Source: Acanthornis magna
Taxonomy: Eukaryota; Chordata; Aves; Passeriformes; Acanthizidae
Length of the DNA: 64,000 bases
Direction: 5' to 3'
Assembly (NCBI GenBank): GCA_036785705.1
Contig: JAWUZG010000032.1
Location: 10,000,001 to 10,064,000, forward strand
Shown here: piece after piece, positions 14,207-27,825 of the stretch
Layout of the letters: the number at the start of each line of letters is the position of its first letter
Numbering within the stretch: position 1 is the first letter of the stretch
Made by a program: the position numbers and the translations under genes
The notes under the pieces: model-generated
Told to the model about the DNA's origin: nothing
Database searches by the model: none
What the model saw: the letters and a program-made list of their open reading frames with translations, nothing else

Positions 14207-17200
14207 AATTCTTCTGAAGTTTAGCCCTAGCAGTTTTTAAGAGGTAGCTGGCAGAAGAGCAGGTTATGTGTCTGAAGCTGTTTTTTATGAAGAAAAATCC
14301 TCATGTGCATGTAGTTTGATTAGAGGCTGAAGAAAACAGTCCCAGCATACTACTACATCTTCCAAGAGGAAACACGCTGAACTTTGAGACGGTACGTAAT
14401 TCAGGAAGAAGAGTAATAGAATGGGTATTGAAAGAATTTCCTGCCAAAGCACAAGTATTATCAATATGTAAATCTTCACAGGAGGTACTTAATGCTTTTG
14501 ATATTAAATACTCTGCCTATGCAAGTCCTCTTCTATTGCTCAATCCTCTTCAAAACTATTGCGAAGCTTTCCAGATGAGGAGATTATGTCAAGAATCCTC
14601 TGCCTAGACGGCATTTCTCAAGTGCATTCAAGTCTCCTAAATTTCATTACAAGGTCACTTAGAAAGTTCTCCTGGTTGTCAATAAAGCCAGTTTTAAGCC
14701 CAGAAAGGCTGCAGAAGCAGTCCTCTAAGCCCTTGTAATTTTTGTTAAACCACAGCTCCGTTCATTACTATTCTACTTTGTCAACAGTAACACCCACCTC
14801 TATCATTCACAAATGTAACCTGACTGTTGCCAGTTTTCCCCATTTTTCTTTTGCCATAAATACTCACCAAAAATTCAGCTACATTTACAATGCATGTAAG
14901 CCATACCCCGAACAACTACCTTGGCCCTGAACTAAATTTGCGTTTCTTTTAAGTCAAAGGCTGTATTTATTGAATTTTCTTTTTCTGAGGTCACTACAAG
15001 CTTTTCAGCATTGCTTAGATCTGCAAGAAAAGGCGTTTGGAAACCCCTGCCCATTTCACCTGCTCCCTCTGCAGAGAAAAAATGATCAACCTAAAACCAC
15101 ACTCCATCAGTGTCTGTCAATTTCAAATTCACATACTATCCAACTAAACCATCATCTTTCAAGACATTTACAGCCAAAGAAATAACTGGCTAAGAAATAT
15201 GTCTTCTGTCTTCCACAGTTTAATTAGCAAGCAACTCAGAGCCACATACAAATGCCCATCCCCCTGCCCCTCCTCCTCTTGCTCTTCCCATTTGACCCCT
15301 GCCCACATCATCTAAATTCCACTTTGATGCCACAGGTCTTCAATCAGATTGTAAATCCTTTTTGGGAGACCTCATACCTCACTATGAACAATAAGTGTGC
15401 AAGTTGATGTACAGCACTAATCCTAACAGGACCTGCAAGCATTACTGAAATACCATATAATTTGAATCTGACAAGTATAGAAATCTTCACTGAAAACTAT
15501 CTGCAAAACAAGGATTAGTGAAGTCTCTCAAATACAGAATATGATTTTTTGGCATTGCAGATACTGTTTTACCTGCCTACATGACAATAATGTTTTATAA
15601 GAACTCTGACCAGGACATTAGCTCCTTTACAAAAAAGTAAGAAAGTCCAGAAAGTCTTAGGGTATCTGTATCTTATGTGAAATGTAAAGGGAAAGATTAA
15701 TGCTTAGGTTTTGTCATCTCATACTTCTATACAAACATGCATCCAAACACATTTGAGAAAAAAGGATACTGACAACAAGAAAAAACAAATTAACAGCAAA
15801 ACTTGCTTTACCAAAAGCATAGACATTTAACATATGCACCAAGGAGATGCATTTCTTCTCTATGGTCCCTTGAGAAGGAATATACTAGTGCTTTCAGAAT
15901 CAACTTAAATGAGTTATGTGCTACAACCTCACTGCTCTTTTGCTGGTATGATAGCAACCACCATTAAGTACTGTCCCTATCACATAAATTGCTCTCTATG
16001 TCTCAGGGTCGTATTTTAGCAACAGGGTCCACCCACACATATAATTAGCTTGCAGGACTCCAGTCTTGAAATTGCCTCAGTTGCCTTCTAGAAAAGTATG
16101 AAAAGTATGTATCAACTTTTAGCACTTCCCCCCCCCCCCCCTTTTTTTTTTTTTTTTTTTTTGGAAAGGGAAGGTGAAGATCACTGAACCTCAAACAGCT
16201 GAGATGCTGTGATTCGTCAGAGGTGAACCCGGACACATGAAATCTCCCTGACCTCCCCGTCATTTTTCAGGGTTGGGCCTCTTCCAGGAAAAATAAATTT
16301 TTAATACTTTTTCCCCTCCCCACAGTTTCTTTTACTGGTGCATTTCTAGTTTCCAAAACTCCTTTAAGGCTTAGGATTTCAAATTCTAAATTAATTATTG
16401 CAGAGATGACAAAGATGTGAAATAATCTTGTGAAAACTTTCTAGCACAGTCTGAAAACAAAGCCAAGCAACCTGTACAACCAAGAAGCTCTGAAAACTTA
16501 CAACCGAGTTTGCAGTTAAAAATATAATCTCATTCCATTTTTGATTCTTCCTATCAGAGAGTGGATGATTTCTACATATTAAGACACAGACATCACACAA
16601 AAGATTAAGCAGTATGTAGAAAAGTTTGGCCTAATTCATACACCTGTGCTGAATGAAATAAAAGTTTTAAACAGACAGCTAGGTTTTAGGTGTCAAACAT
16701 TTCTTGACGTCTGTGGCAGTTGGCAGCTGCAAACATCCGACTGAAAGCCCCATCTGCTGCTTCACAGCTTCCAGTCGAGGATGTTTACAGTCGCTCACTG
16801 TCAACAGCAACACACGTTCCTCGGCTGTTTATTTTATATTATGAACATGCAGAGGCCTACAAGCAGGTTAGTTAAGATCACTACAACTTCTGTTGCTGTG
16901 TTGCTGCCCGCAGATGTACACGGGAGTGTTTTTATAGTATTTACTAATGAAATAAAGTACAACTTCCAGAGGAACAGTTGCAAACAGCCAGGCATATTTT
17001 CTATTCAAGCACTACACTTCTAGAATTATGTTGCCTGTTTTACACCCAGTAAGAATTAAATAAAGATGTACAAAAAGAGCAACTTGCTTCCAGTGTCATA
17101 TTTGTTTTTGTTCTCCAAGAGACTTGAGCAATTTTGTCATATTCATACAAAAACTGCATGACTACAACAAAGTTCACTTATCAGCACAGTAACTAAAGAT

Positions 17201-20200
17201 AGTAACCAGCACAAAAATAGAACCAAACCCTTCCTAAGGGTATTTCACTACAGCGTCTGGGATGGCTTCCTTCCCCACAGAAAAGTGGGTGCAAGGAAAT
17301 TATATGATATTAGAAGTTAGCTCATCCAATGTTTACTTCTAAATAAAACCATGGAAAAAAACCCCACCACCCAGCCCACAGGGGACTGTGGGGAAGAGGA
17401 AGTTGCATAGCAAGCTCTGCAAAGGCTTCAATGAAGTTCAGACCTGCTACAAGATTTTTATAAATTATCTGAGCTAACCAGTTGCTGCTACATTTCATGT
17501 AGAGTTAGCAGAATGGCATTTCTCACCAAATGAAAAAGCCAAAAAGATTTGGCATAACAACGTCTCAGTTATACAGTTCTTCTGTTTGTTTTTCGTTCAA
17601 TCTCCCATTTCCTTATTAAGTTAATGATGGGGAAAATTAAAGATTAATCACTCAACTATTTTTCTGAAGTCATATGAAACCACAGCAGGCAAGCAGAGCG
17701 ATTATATCACTCTAATTAGAAGGTGTTTTTCCTTGAAACTTTCTTACCCCCAAATGAAATTACCACACTGTAAACCAAGAAGGTTGTGAAAAGACTGTAG
17801 TTGGAACACAGAAGCCTGTGGCGTATTTACTCAAACTGAGAAGTGTGAAGGATCTCTATAAATCACTTTCAAAACTCAGGGTTATATTTTCTATACTAAG
17901 GTTAAGAAAATTAATCTTACAGGCAGCAGGTGAAAACAAGCAGAATTATGCTGGGGTCTTTCCCTTTATTCAATATCAACTGAGCTACTAAAGCTTCCTA
18001 GGGAATCACATTTTCTCAATGGGTCAAGTCACTAAGGAAACAAAGCAAACTTTATCAGTGCTGCACAACTCTACATTCCAGGAATTCCTAGCACTTGGCA
18101 TCTATATACCACACCAGAGCCACAGAATCCACTCACCCTCTCCTTAGCAGAGCTACCATAACAAGCTATGAAACTGTCAGTAAGGTCCCCAACTTTCCAC
18201 AAAGCTGGCAATACGAGGAGGTACTGGCCATTCCTGTGTGGGGTCTCTTGAAGACCAGGACAGTAAGAAAATATATTTACTACAACAATACTTTGGAAAA
18301 AAAGGAAAAGAGTTCCTCTTTTGGCAAGTTCCATCTTATTTATCGCAAGCCAACTAAGAAAAACACTTAAATCACCTTGTAAGAGGATATGTATTGATAG
18401 TAACAAGAAAAGGCCAACCAAAAAATCCTCAAATTGCAGAATGAAAGTATTTCAGCTTAATTACACCTAATCATGACACTAAAATCATAATGTTATTTGT
18501 AAATACACTGGCATAATACCTCTAACTTAAAGGGGAGAAATGTAGGGAGCCTATAAAATGGAATTAATTAATTAATGGAATTAGATGAAGGACATTATAT
18601 CAGCAACAATATGCAACTCAACTCCATGTATGGCTACCTCTCCATTTTAAAAACACAAACAGATTATATCTGTATGAAAGTCAAAACAAGGTCAGTCTAA
18701 AACCGCAAGGCGCTTTGTCACACAGTATGGACTGTTCTGCAAGAGAAGGCAATAAGTTGTCTTTACCACTCTGATATTTAATTTGTCAAGTATTCTTAAA
18801 AAGGTGTTTAGTAAGAAAGTGTCCAAGATGCAAACAACAATCAACAGGGCCTGATACATGCTGATCTTGACAAGGTAAAACATCCCTGGACAAATACAGG
18901 TAAGACAAAACTCAACATTCTAACTTTTCAATGTCTTTATGAATTTACAGTTCATGTCCCAGAAAGAGAAAGGGGCAAACTGGTAGCACTTAAGCCCTGT
19001 TCAGTGAAAAAAAAAAGCTTTCCACTGCTTTTCCCTCATTCCCCCGAAATTTCTAAAACAGATGAATGGATTATTGGTGACAAAGAAAGAACTACGAAAA
19101 CAAACAAACAAAAAAAGCAACTGAACCAAAACTTGCCAAGCGCTCCTAGAATTCAAAACCAAGGCCTCTACCTTTTCTGTTACCTTCCATATAGATGAGG
19201 TGATAGGGTAACTCAGACAGGTAAATTAGTTTTTGATTGTATCAGATTAACACTGGAATATCAACAGATAAAAATGCAAATTAAAAGCTAGATAGAATTT
19301 GAAAAAGACTCATGGCAATTATTTCCTAAGTTGCTTTATAGGTTAGATTTTCAAATTTGCTTGTCAAAAACTTTAAGATCATAATTAAATATGGGAAAGT
19401 ATTATTCCTCCTCTTCCTGTCACTGACAGAACAGGAAGATTAAGCACACACTACTTATATGAACTCAAGTTCACAGCTGTTATGATACAGCATGAGTATC
19501 CCCAACTGTTGCAGATGAAACCAATTCTCCCAACTGCATTTGAACTCTAAAATGCCTGAAGCAGCAGCCTCCCCCTGCTCTAAGCAGGCAGTTGCAGACA
19601 AGCAGTTGAAATTATGCACCAAATGAGACACAAAACACCCAAACATTTGGGAATGAGATGTCAAAACCATTGATAAAATCATGACAACATGTAATGTCTA
19701 GTTTTCTTGAGCCTCTTCCCAAAACTCTCTCAATGTCTAGTCATTAAGGATTTTAAACAGCTTTTAATCCATCCAAGTGAATGAATACTACAGTGCACCT
19801 CACTAGTAGTATATATGGAGAAAAAAGCCCAAGAACTTACTTCTTGGATATCAGCTGACCCTACTTCAGACCCCTCTATAAGAGATACCCACACCTCCGG
19901 GGAGAATTACATTCTTCATCCACCAAAGACTGCTCCTCAGATTTCCAGGAATCTGTATCACATACATGAACAGAAGTTATTGTAATGCCAGAAGTTCAGC
20001 AGTTCAGATCACACAGTTCTCATTATTAGGACTGTCTGCAAGAAGTCAGATAGCTTTTAACAACCATTATTACAACTGTGTCCTTTTCTGGTACAGTCAT
20101 TTAAAACTTAGAATATATTTAATGTGGTGCATCACTCCTGAATGCAGCTATCTCTCAATTAGTGTAGACAAAGGTTAACTGCTAAGGCAGCACAAGTATT

Positions 20201-23200
20201 CAGAAACTACACTGAAAAATTTAAATTTCCCACCAGAGGTAGCCATAATGACTTCTCATTTATTATATTAAGAAACATACAGATTACACAACCAAAACTA
20301 ACCACACAATCAATCTCAGATTTAATATCACTTCAGAAAAGCAAAATCCCCAGAGCCTTTAAGAAGAAGAATTTATTCCTGCAATCATTCTAGAGGAAAA
20401 AGGACATACAGAACCCCCATGAAGATGGCTGAACGAACAGATACACTAGACAGAACTACAATGTTAGGCAAAAACCACAGAAAGAGAGCTTGAGAAGAGC
20501 ATAAAAAGAACACAATAAGGAGAACTAAAGTAAATCAACCGATGGCAGAGGGAGAACACACACATGACAGTTCTAAAATCTAAGTTATGAGCACACTACA
20601 AAAGCAAAAGAAGTACAGGACAAAGGACTTACTAACTGAAAAGTATATACTCAATGCATATTATTTATCAATTTACACTCCTGACAACTTTTGAAGGTAC
20701 TTGAACCCATTCTGTATGTGCCACATGATGCTTTTGATAAACACATCGGCACCAACCAGCTGCAGCCACAAGTGAAGGCTAAAGAGGAGTATGAGCAGTA
20801 CGGTATTGTTTACTCCTCTCCATTTCAATGTCGTGAGGGAGCTGCTGTGAAGCCCACAAACCTTAAGTACTGGCCAGAAAGGAACATGCAACAGGTTCAA
20901 GTGTCCTTTGGTATCAGCTGGCAGAAGTGGGCGACACCCAGGTGGCTCAAAGCATTTCTCTCTCCTTGTTGGCAGAGCCAAGTGCCCTGCCAGTTGCTGT
21001 TCCATGAGCAGAGCAGCGTCCGGCCTGAAGCTGTGCCTAACAAAGCATCACTGTGTCACCTCCCAATGCAGAACTCTTTAGTTCGTGACTTCCCATTTCA
21101 GATAAATACAAAGACCATGTACTGGGTCCGCACAAGAATAAAGAGCATACGTTGGACCCAGAAACAGTCCCCAGTTGCAATAATTTCTCATAGTTTTATG
21201 GGAGACGCATTGGCCAAGAGAGCATAACAGAACAGATCCCAAGCTTGGCAAAGAACATTTACTTAGATTTGACAGTGTGAACAAACTACCTACAGCACAC
21301 AACTCATTTAGCTGCATTATCCGTTTTCAAAGGGAAGGCAAAACACAGCTGCAGGGATAAGCCTCTGGCACAGGGGACACACTACAGGTACGTCACATAT
21401 CTGAGATCCCTGCACACAGGAGCAGACATATGTTGGGCTGACCAAAACCATGTTCCAACACAAAATTCTGCCCCAACGGCCTCCAAGAATTTCTAGAACA
21501 CTTTCGCCCTGTATTTTGCCAACTGTCTCCTAACTCACATTTCTTACATCCTTTATTCAGGACATGTAATTTGTGCTGAAGTCACATCCCTGGGGAACTA
21601 TTTTTTACCCTGCTGTACTCTTGAGAAAAGCAGGGCCTTTAATTCTGATGCTTGTGTTGGTCCAGTGACTCACACCTCATATGCTACAAGTTTACCCTCA
21701 TATTTCTGATTCCAGGGTCAGGTAGTTAATGCACAAATCAGTTCTGCTTGCCTATAGGTAGAACACTGCACCCATCCCAAATCCCCTGCAAATACAGGGA
21801 AGGCGATTTTTTACTTCCAATCACCCCATCCCTCGTTCAGAGCTCAAACACACATCTGGGACATAAAGACTCTCAAAATAATTAGCACAATCATAATGTT
21901 TGTCCTTCACTTTCAGAAGATCAAAACAAATAAAGATTCTGACCACAACACTATTTTAACTTAATGTGCTCCACAGTGAACTGCACAAGCCCCAGACGTT
22001 GCAGAAGAGTCTGCGAAGCTTCAGCTTACACATTCTTACCTATGAGGTTGTGCAATGCATTGATTACTCTTGTCCCAAAGGTATTTGAACATTACCAGAA
22101 ATTAGTTCTAGATGAAAGAGAACTTCTGGTACTACGTGAAGCAAAACATCCACTGAAAGTGTGCAGAAAGCAATTTTGATAACAACACCATGTTCTAAAG
22201 TAATGTAGAAAATGCTTATTTATTCATAGCACTACACAAGTAAAACATAACAACAACATTTAAAGAACAAAACTAGAGTTCATGTGCGGCAAATGCACCA
22301 ACCTTTGCACACATACAGACTGAGGCAATGCACCTACTCAGGTCCCATTCTTCATCTATTTGCAACAGCCTCCCCTTTTCCTGGGTGTGACCAGGCTTAG
22401 GAAATGAACAGAATGAGGCTGAACATCAGTAGTTAAACACTTGCTTGTTTTCATAGTCTGAAATTAAGCACTCTGACCTATCAGATAAAATGCTGACATC
22501 ATACTGAAAGGGCCATGAACCTGAATGATGTTAATGTTAACCTGTATCCTCATCACTGTGAAAAGGTCTTTCCTCCCAACTTTTCAGAAGCAGAAGCTAC
22601 AAGAGACTAATATACACATGACAAAAAAACACCCACCAAGTTAAAAGAGAGGCACAATTCAGTCCTACAAAGCAAGGAGAAAGCATTAGACTGACAGGTG
22701 AACCAAGAGGAGACAGGGCTAATAAATGCCCTAGCTAAAAAACTGTGGAAGCTCCAAAGTGCTCAAAAAACTACTACACAGTAATCAACACTGACATGCC
22801 AAAAAAACCATACACTAAGTTCTGCAAGTGGAGAAGGCAGAGTGAGCCCCTTTGGAACAGCTAAAACAGAGCTGCGTGTGAGAAATGACAGGTTGGAGGA
22901 GGGCACAAAGTGAGAAGAAACCCCTACTTTAAACTTCAGGCACTGGGAACTTAGAATTATCCTTCTTCCTCACCTCCACCTCAAAGTTTTCAGTATAAAT
23001 CACAAAGAGTTACTCTAAATGTGCCCCCACACAGCCTTCCAAAGATGCAAACAGGTTGTGTAACTGCATTTTACTCCCGATAGCAGAAATAACTGCCCAA
23101 GGATTACAAAAAAGGAATAGAAAAAGAAACAGGACACATATGAAACTGTTTTCTATTAAAAAACCCCCACTTTTCTGATGGTCAACAGTGAAGAAAATCC

Positions 23201-26200
23201 CTGATGGATAAATATAGATTTTGTAGTCAGCTAAAAATTAGAGCTATGAGTACATCTCTTGACAGCTCCAAGAACAGCTCTCAGTCGCTTAGACTCATAG
23301 AAAGTTTATAATCAACTTGCTGCAAAAGCTTTAATTTAGAACATGTGTCACTTACGAAAAACACTGAATGAAGACCTGACTTTATTTTTCAAATGTCTTA
23401 ACAACTAATCCCCTTGGGATTATGTCAAGCATGTCACATTAGGATGGTTTGGGCTCACCTTGACCAGTGAGTATGCTAAAATGCAACTAAACCTGTCTAC
23501 ATTTGCACTCCAACTCATGCTTCTAAAATTTCACATGGTTACAGAGGAAAAGCAACTGTGGATCTAACACTGATCAAGACCACATTATCACATGTTTTAT
23601 TCAACATGAAGTGTCATAGGCAGAAGCAGTCTTACAGAATAATGTAAAACTTATTTTCTACACATCTGAATTTAAAAGAGAAGGGGAAACTTTTGTGCAC
23701 AAAAATCTATTTGCTGTGGTAGGTTTTTATTGTAAAAGGTGTATTTATGCAGTACAAGTTTGTGGCGCAAAGGATTATATTATGCAAATGGTTGAGTTAA
23801 TAAACCGGAGTTGAGAATGAGCTTTTCCTGTTCCTGTTAATTTATGGCCCAGTGCTACATTCCTTTCACACAATGCCGTAATCTTCAGAGAATGACTTCA
23901 CATTATCCTCCTCAGAGTAATCTAGGAATGCAGACACAAAGAACATTAACCATCATTTTCCTAAGACTCTCCCTCTTAACCCTCAAGGGTTTGGGTACCT
24001 GATAAAGTTTTAGATATTATTAAAACTTTAAACATCTGTCCTTGGCTGCTACTACCCTCCAAGCACACAGCTTCCTGCCAGCAGGCACTTGTACCAACAC
24101 TGAAGCCTTCATAACATTGACTGAACCAATACCGCATGTCCAAACCACCACGTGGTTCTCAAATTCCCTGCTCACCCTGTCACTCCTCAACTGCTGAAAT
24201 GCAAGAATGAGCAACTTCCAGATCCATCCTTTATCCCAACAATAAAATAATAAGTTTGGAAATAGACCAGCTTCATCAGAAACGTTTTTGTACAACGCAA
24301 ACACTAGGACAAGAAGAGTTTAGGTTTAAATCCCCCTCTAGGCCTGCCTCAGCCACAACCCAAAACTTAGCTTTCACTGTCCCATTTGAATGCCTGTGCC
24401 CATGTGGTGATGCCTCCATGTTTTGACCAGTGCTTTCAACAGGAGAGGCTTAGTCCAAGAGCTTCTGCCACTCAGGAGATGCACCATATTCAAATCACTC
24501 CCCTAAATCAGTAAGAGGACCCCTTTGGAACAGGAGACCCTGCTCAGGCATCTCATTCCAGGACAGTGTTTGTAACTGCAAATAACACATGGATTGACAC
24601 CTTCACCTAGTTAGACCCAAGACTTAAGCCTCTATAAAAGCTAAGCTGCAGAGCAGATCTCTCTACATGTCCTGCTGGTCCCTGAGGCTCTGATCGCTGA
24701 CCTCTGAGGTGACAGGGGACACCTTGCATGGCCTTTTCCTGCACAGACAAAGCCCGTGCCAACTTCTGGGCTATGAGCATCAGGGCAGCTGCAGGTCAGG
24801 CATCTGCACACTCCAGCACTTCAGCCACCCTGGATGTTTTGCCCCTCCTTCTGTCAACTGTACAGAAAGTACAGACATGCTCTTGGCATATTTATCTTCA
24901 CTCAGCTTTCTAAAGAATCAGTGAAATTAATCACGTGTGGCACTTGTATCTATTCCACTAAAATAAACAAAACTCAACCACAGGATCACTTTTTAGTATT
25001 CAAAGCACTCCCATGCTGGTGGACTCAGCCCTGATGAAAATACTTGCTCAGTTGACAACCCCTCCGTCCTTGGGCTTTAACAGCTCCTAACCCTACGCAG
25101 TGTCAGGGCAGCCACTTGGCTGCAAATGCACCTTGAACATCACATCCGACTTCACAGCTAGGGAAGGGGATTCCAGTACAAAAGCAGCATTGAGAAAACA
25201 GCTTAGAAAACTACAACAGCAATGCCAGGTCTCTAACTTTATAAGTAGATTTATAAGTAAGAATAAGAGCTATTAAATCGTTTTCAATGGTAACAGCAAA
25301 GAGCCAATGATCTATTAGGAGTCACTGACACTGCATTTAACATTTAGTATTTCCCTCATTTCTCACAAGGCAACAGACAGACTTATAAATTCATGATATG
25401 ACACAGGAGGTTTCAACACACAAAAACTATTACCAACTATATTAACCTCACTGGGAAATCTATCCAGAAAGTGAACCCACTAGAAATTAATCTTTACCCA
25501 GATCTTTTGACAGTGAGCTCGTAAGTAATGCTTCCATTCTTGGTACCTGTATGATTTTGAGTTACAAAAAAGATATGGACAACAGCCGTAACGAGGTAGC
25601 ATGCCATTTAACATGGGTGTATTAGGTTTGATTTTAAGAGCCAAGTTTTTTTGAGGGAGAGGGGAGTTATCTCCTGTAATCAACCTTTTAAAACTCAGCC
25701 TTCTCCATTCAAACAGCTGGCATACAGAAAAGCTTAAAACATTAAAAGCAAAGTGACCTATTGTGTTTTGACTCAAAGTAGATACAGAAGTAACCTTCAA
25801 GGTTACCTTGCCCTATGTGCGGCCTCAGGAAGGAAAAAACCACAGTTTCAGCAAAGGAATTTCTTGCCTGGCTGGAGGCCACACCCGCCACAACAACTGA
25901 TGGCAGGAAAGCATTTGGATTCACAACTCTACCCGCAGCACCCAGCCGGAGGCAAAGCAAAACTTTCTCATTTTCAGAGAAGAAAAGAAACTCTTGCTCA
26001 ATAAGTAGCAATTATGCTGCAGAATTTATATGCTGAGCACGGCTGAATGTACGAGCACCAGATCAGTCAACCATAGCTTTAGTGCTTTGAGTATGATTAA
26101 CAGAATGAACTTTCAAAGGTCAATTAAATGTCAACACATTTTAAAGAGATATTCTTCTTAAGCTGGGGCGATGCGTAACAGTACCTTCCAGAGCTGCTGC

Positions 26201-27035
26201 GCACTTTCACCTTAAAATTTTACCCATCTTATACTTACATGTGCAGATATAAAGATGATAACTAATTAACCTTTGATAGAAAATAATGGCTATTTACACT
26301 CCTGGCTTTTCTGTCACTAAGCTGTCTTTATTACTTGTGTCTAACCAAGTATACAGAGACACTTGCCCCAAAATTTAATTCTAGTTGCTGAGGGTGCGAG
26401 CAAAGTGAGAAGAAAACGAGCAAGAAGAGCTTGAAAGTCTAATAACTTGCTAAATGAAAATGAGAAGAGGCTTTTGATATGCAATTGAGCTGCCTCGATG
26501 TAAATCTGGAAGGAGGGGGGGACGGGACCATAACTGAATTAATTATGAACGCATTAATCATGACTTTAGGCAGCCAGTGATTTATCTCTTCAGTTCTAAA
26601 CATCTCTGAAAATTCAAACTTCAGCTAACTAGCTCAGGACATCTTAAAACAAACGCTGAAAAGCTGAACGTCCAGTACGATTCATTTAAATCATCCCTCA
26701 AACCGGATACTCAAATCATTAGTTAGTTTAAAAGTTTTAAAAAAAAGAAAAAAAGAAAAAAGAAGTCTCCATCTCAATACAAACTGAAAGGATTCAAATC
26801 CCGACCAAGGCCTCACAATAGTACCATAATCATTTTGACATGAGCAATATTTATTCAAGACCAGAGCTAAAGAATAATTTGAGAGTTGAGAAAAACCAGC
26901 GGAGAGCCGCACTCTGTGCAGACGCCAGAAGAAAACGGGTTGGAGAGTTTTCCTTCCGCAAGGGCAGCGGTCCCGGCACCTCTCCACAGGTAGGTTTGTA
27001 ACTCCACGCAATTTCAGAAAGAGTTTTTAAGGAGA
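14207..27035. other. No recognised gene; likely long intron or intergenic DNA
   Basis: This is mostly AT-rich with no family-like coding segment. It holds the C14-T21 tract (16.1 kb) and a 178-codon open frame at 20691-21227 of unclear meaning. The last 150 bases before the CpG island rise gradually in GC. Confidence 0.6.
16128..16162. repeat. C14-T21 homopyrimidine tract
   Basis: Fourteen C are followed directly by 21 T on the plus strand, so the minus strand reads A21 G14. The tract is an uninterrupted homopurine-homopyrimidine run. Its true length may be uncertain because of sequencing error. Confidence 0.9.
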
Positions 27036-27322
27036 TTCCCGCTCCGGCCCCGACAGTCCCGGCAGGTTTAGGGCCAGGTGCCGCGGGCAGCGCACGGCGA
27101 CGGCTCTCCCCAGACCGGGGCCAGGGCGGACAGCCTGCCAAGTTCCTATAAAGTTTCCGGACGCGGGGGCTGCCTGACCCCCGCCGGCTCCGCGGGGCCC
27201 GCCGGGCACGGCCGCCCCGTCCCGCCGCACCTGCGGCCCCGGGCAGAGCGCCGGGAGCTGCGGGCGGAGCGGACAGCGCGGCCCGGCCCGCAGGTGTCCC
27301 GGGACCCCCGCCCGCTCCTTAC

Positions 27323-27660
27323 CTGGCCGGGTGCAGCCCAACTTTCCCACTCTGGGCGAAACTTGCAGCAGGCAGCGGGCCCACTTCCGACGGCCACCTT
27401 CAAGTCCAGTCCAGTCCAATCCGTCCCGTCCCATTCCGTTCCGTTCCGTCCCAGCCCCCCGCCAGCCCGGCCACAGGGGCGGGGAAAGGGGGCGGAGGGA
27501 AGCGAGCCCGCCCCGCGCCGGGCATTGTACACCCCCGGAGCGCCCTTCCCAGCGATTGAGGCGGCGTAGGCTCCTCCTCCCCTCGCCATGTTCTTTGTTT
27601 CTCCGGCTTTTCCCGGCCGTTCCCGGTGACGCCGCGGCCGCCCCGGCGGGGCCGGCGGAG
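27323..27660 (-). other. Candidate first exon of an unidentified minus-strand gene
   Basis: A near-perfect donor, CCAG followed by GTAAGG, lies on the minus strand at 27323/27322 inside the CpG island. Upstream, a minus-strand ATG at 27589-27587 has good context (A at -3, G at +4). It gives 89 open codons running exactly to the donor (phase 0). The peptide (starting MARGGGAYAAS) matches nothing I know, and part of it comes from a pentanucleotide repeat, so the exon may well be 5' UTR. The upstream limit is a guess placed just left of the CCAAT array. No downstream exon is identified in the 27 kb to the left, so the first intron would be long. Confidence 0.35.
27408..27455. repeat. Degenerate 5-bp tandem repeat in the CpG island
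   Basis: About ten consecutive pentamers follow the pattern GTCCA, ATCCG, TCCCG, TTCCG and similar variants on the plus strand. The period of five is unbroken over roughly 48 bp. It lies within the candidate first exon of the minus-strand transcript. Confidence 0.75.
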
Positions 27661-27750
27661 CGGAGCGGGGCCGCCCCGGCCGCAGGTGACCGAGCGGCCG
27701 CCCCCGCCCGAGCACCGCCCCCCCGCCGGAGGGGATCCCGGTGCGCTCCG

Positions 27751-27825
27751 CCAATGGGCGCGGGGCAGGGGGCGCCCCGGCCAATGAGGCGCCGGGGAGC
27801 GCGGAGAGCCCCGCGCTGAGCCAAT
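27751..27825 (+). promoter_or_regulatory. Triple CCAAT (NF-Y) box array
   Basis: GCCAATGGGCGCGG, GCCAATGAGGCGCC and GCCAATGGGGCGCGG occur at 27751, 27781 and 27821, spaced 30 and 40 bp apart and all in the same orientation. Multiple evenly spaced CCAAT boxes in a TATA-less GC-rich promoter are a known NF-Y arrangement, frequent in cell-cycle and housekeeping genes. NF-Y works in either orientation, so the array does not settle direction. Confidence 0.6.
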
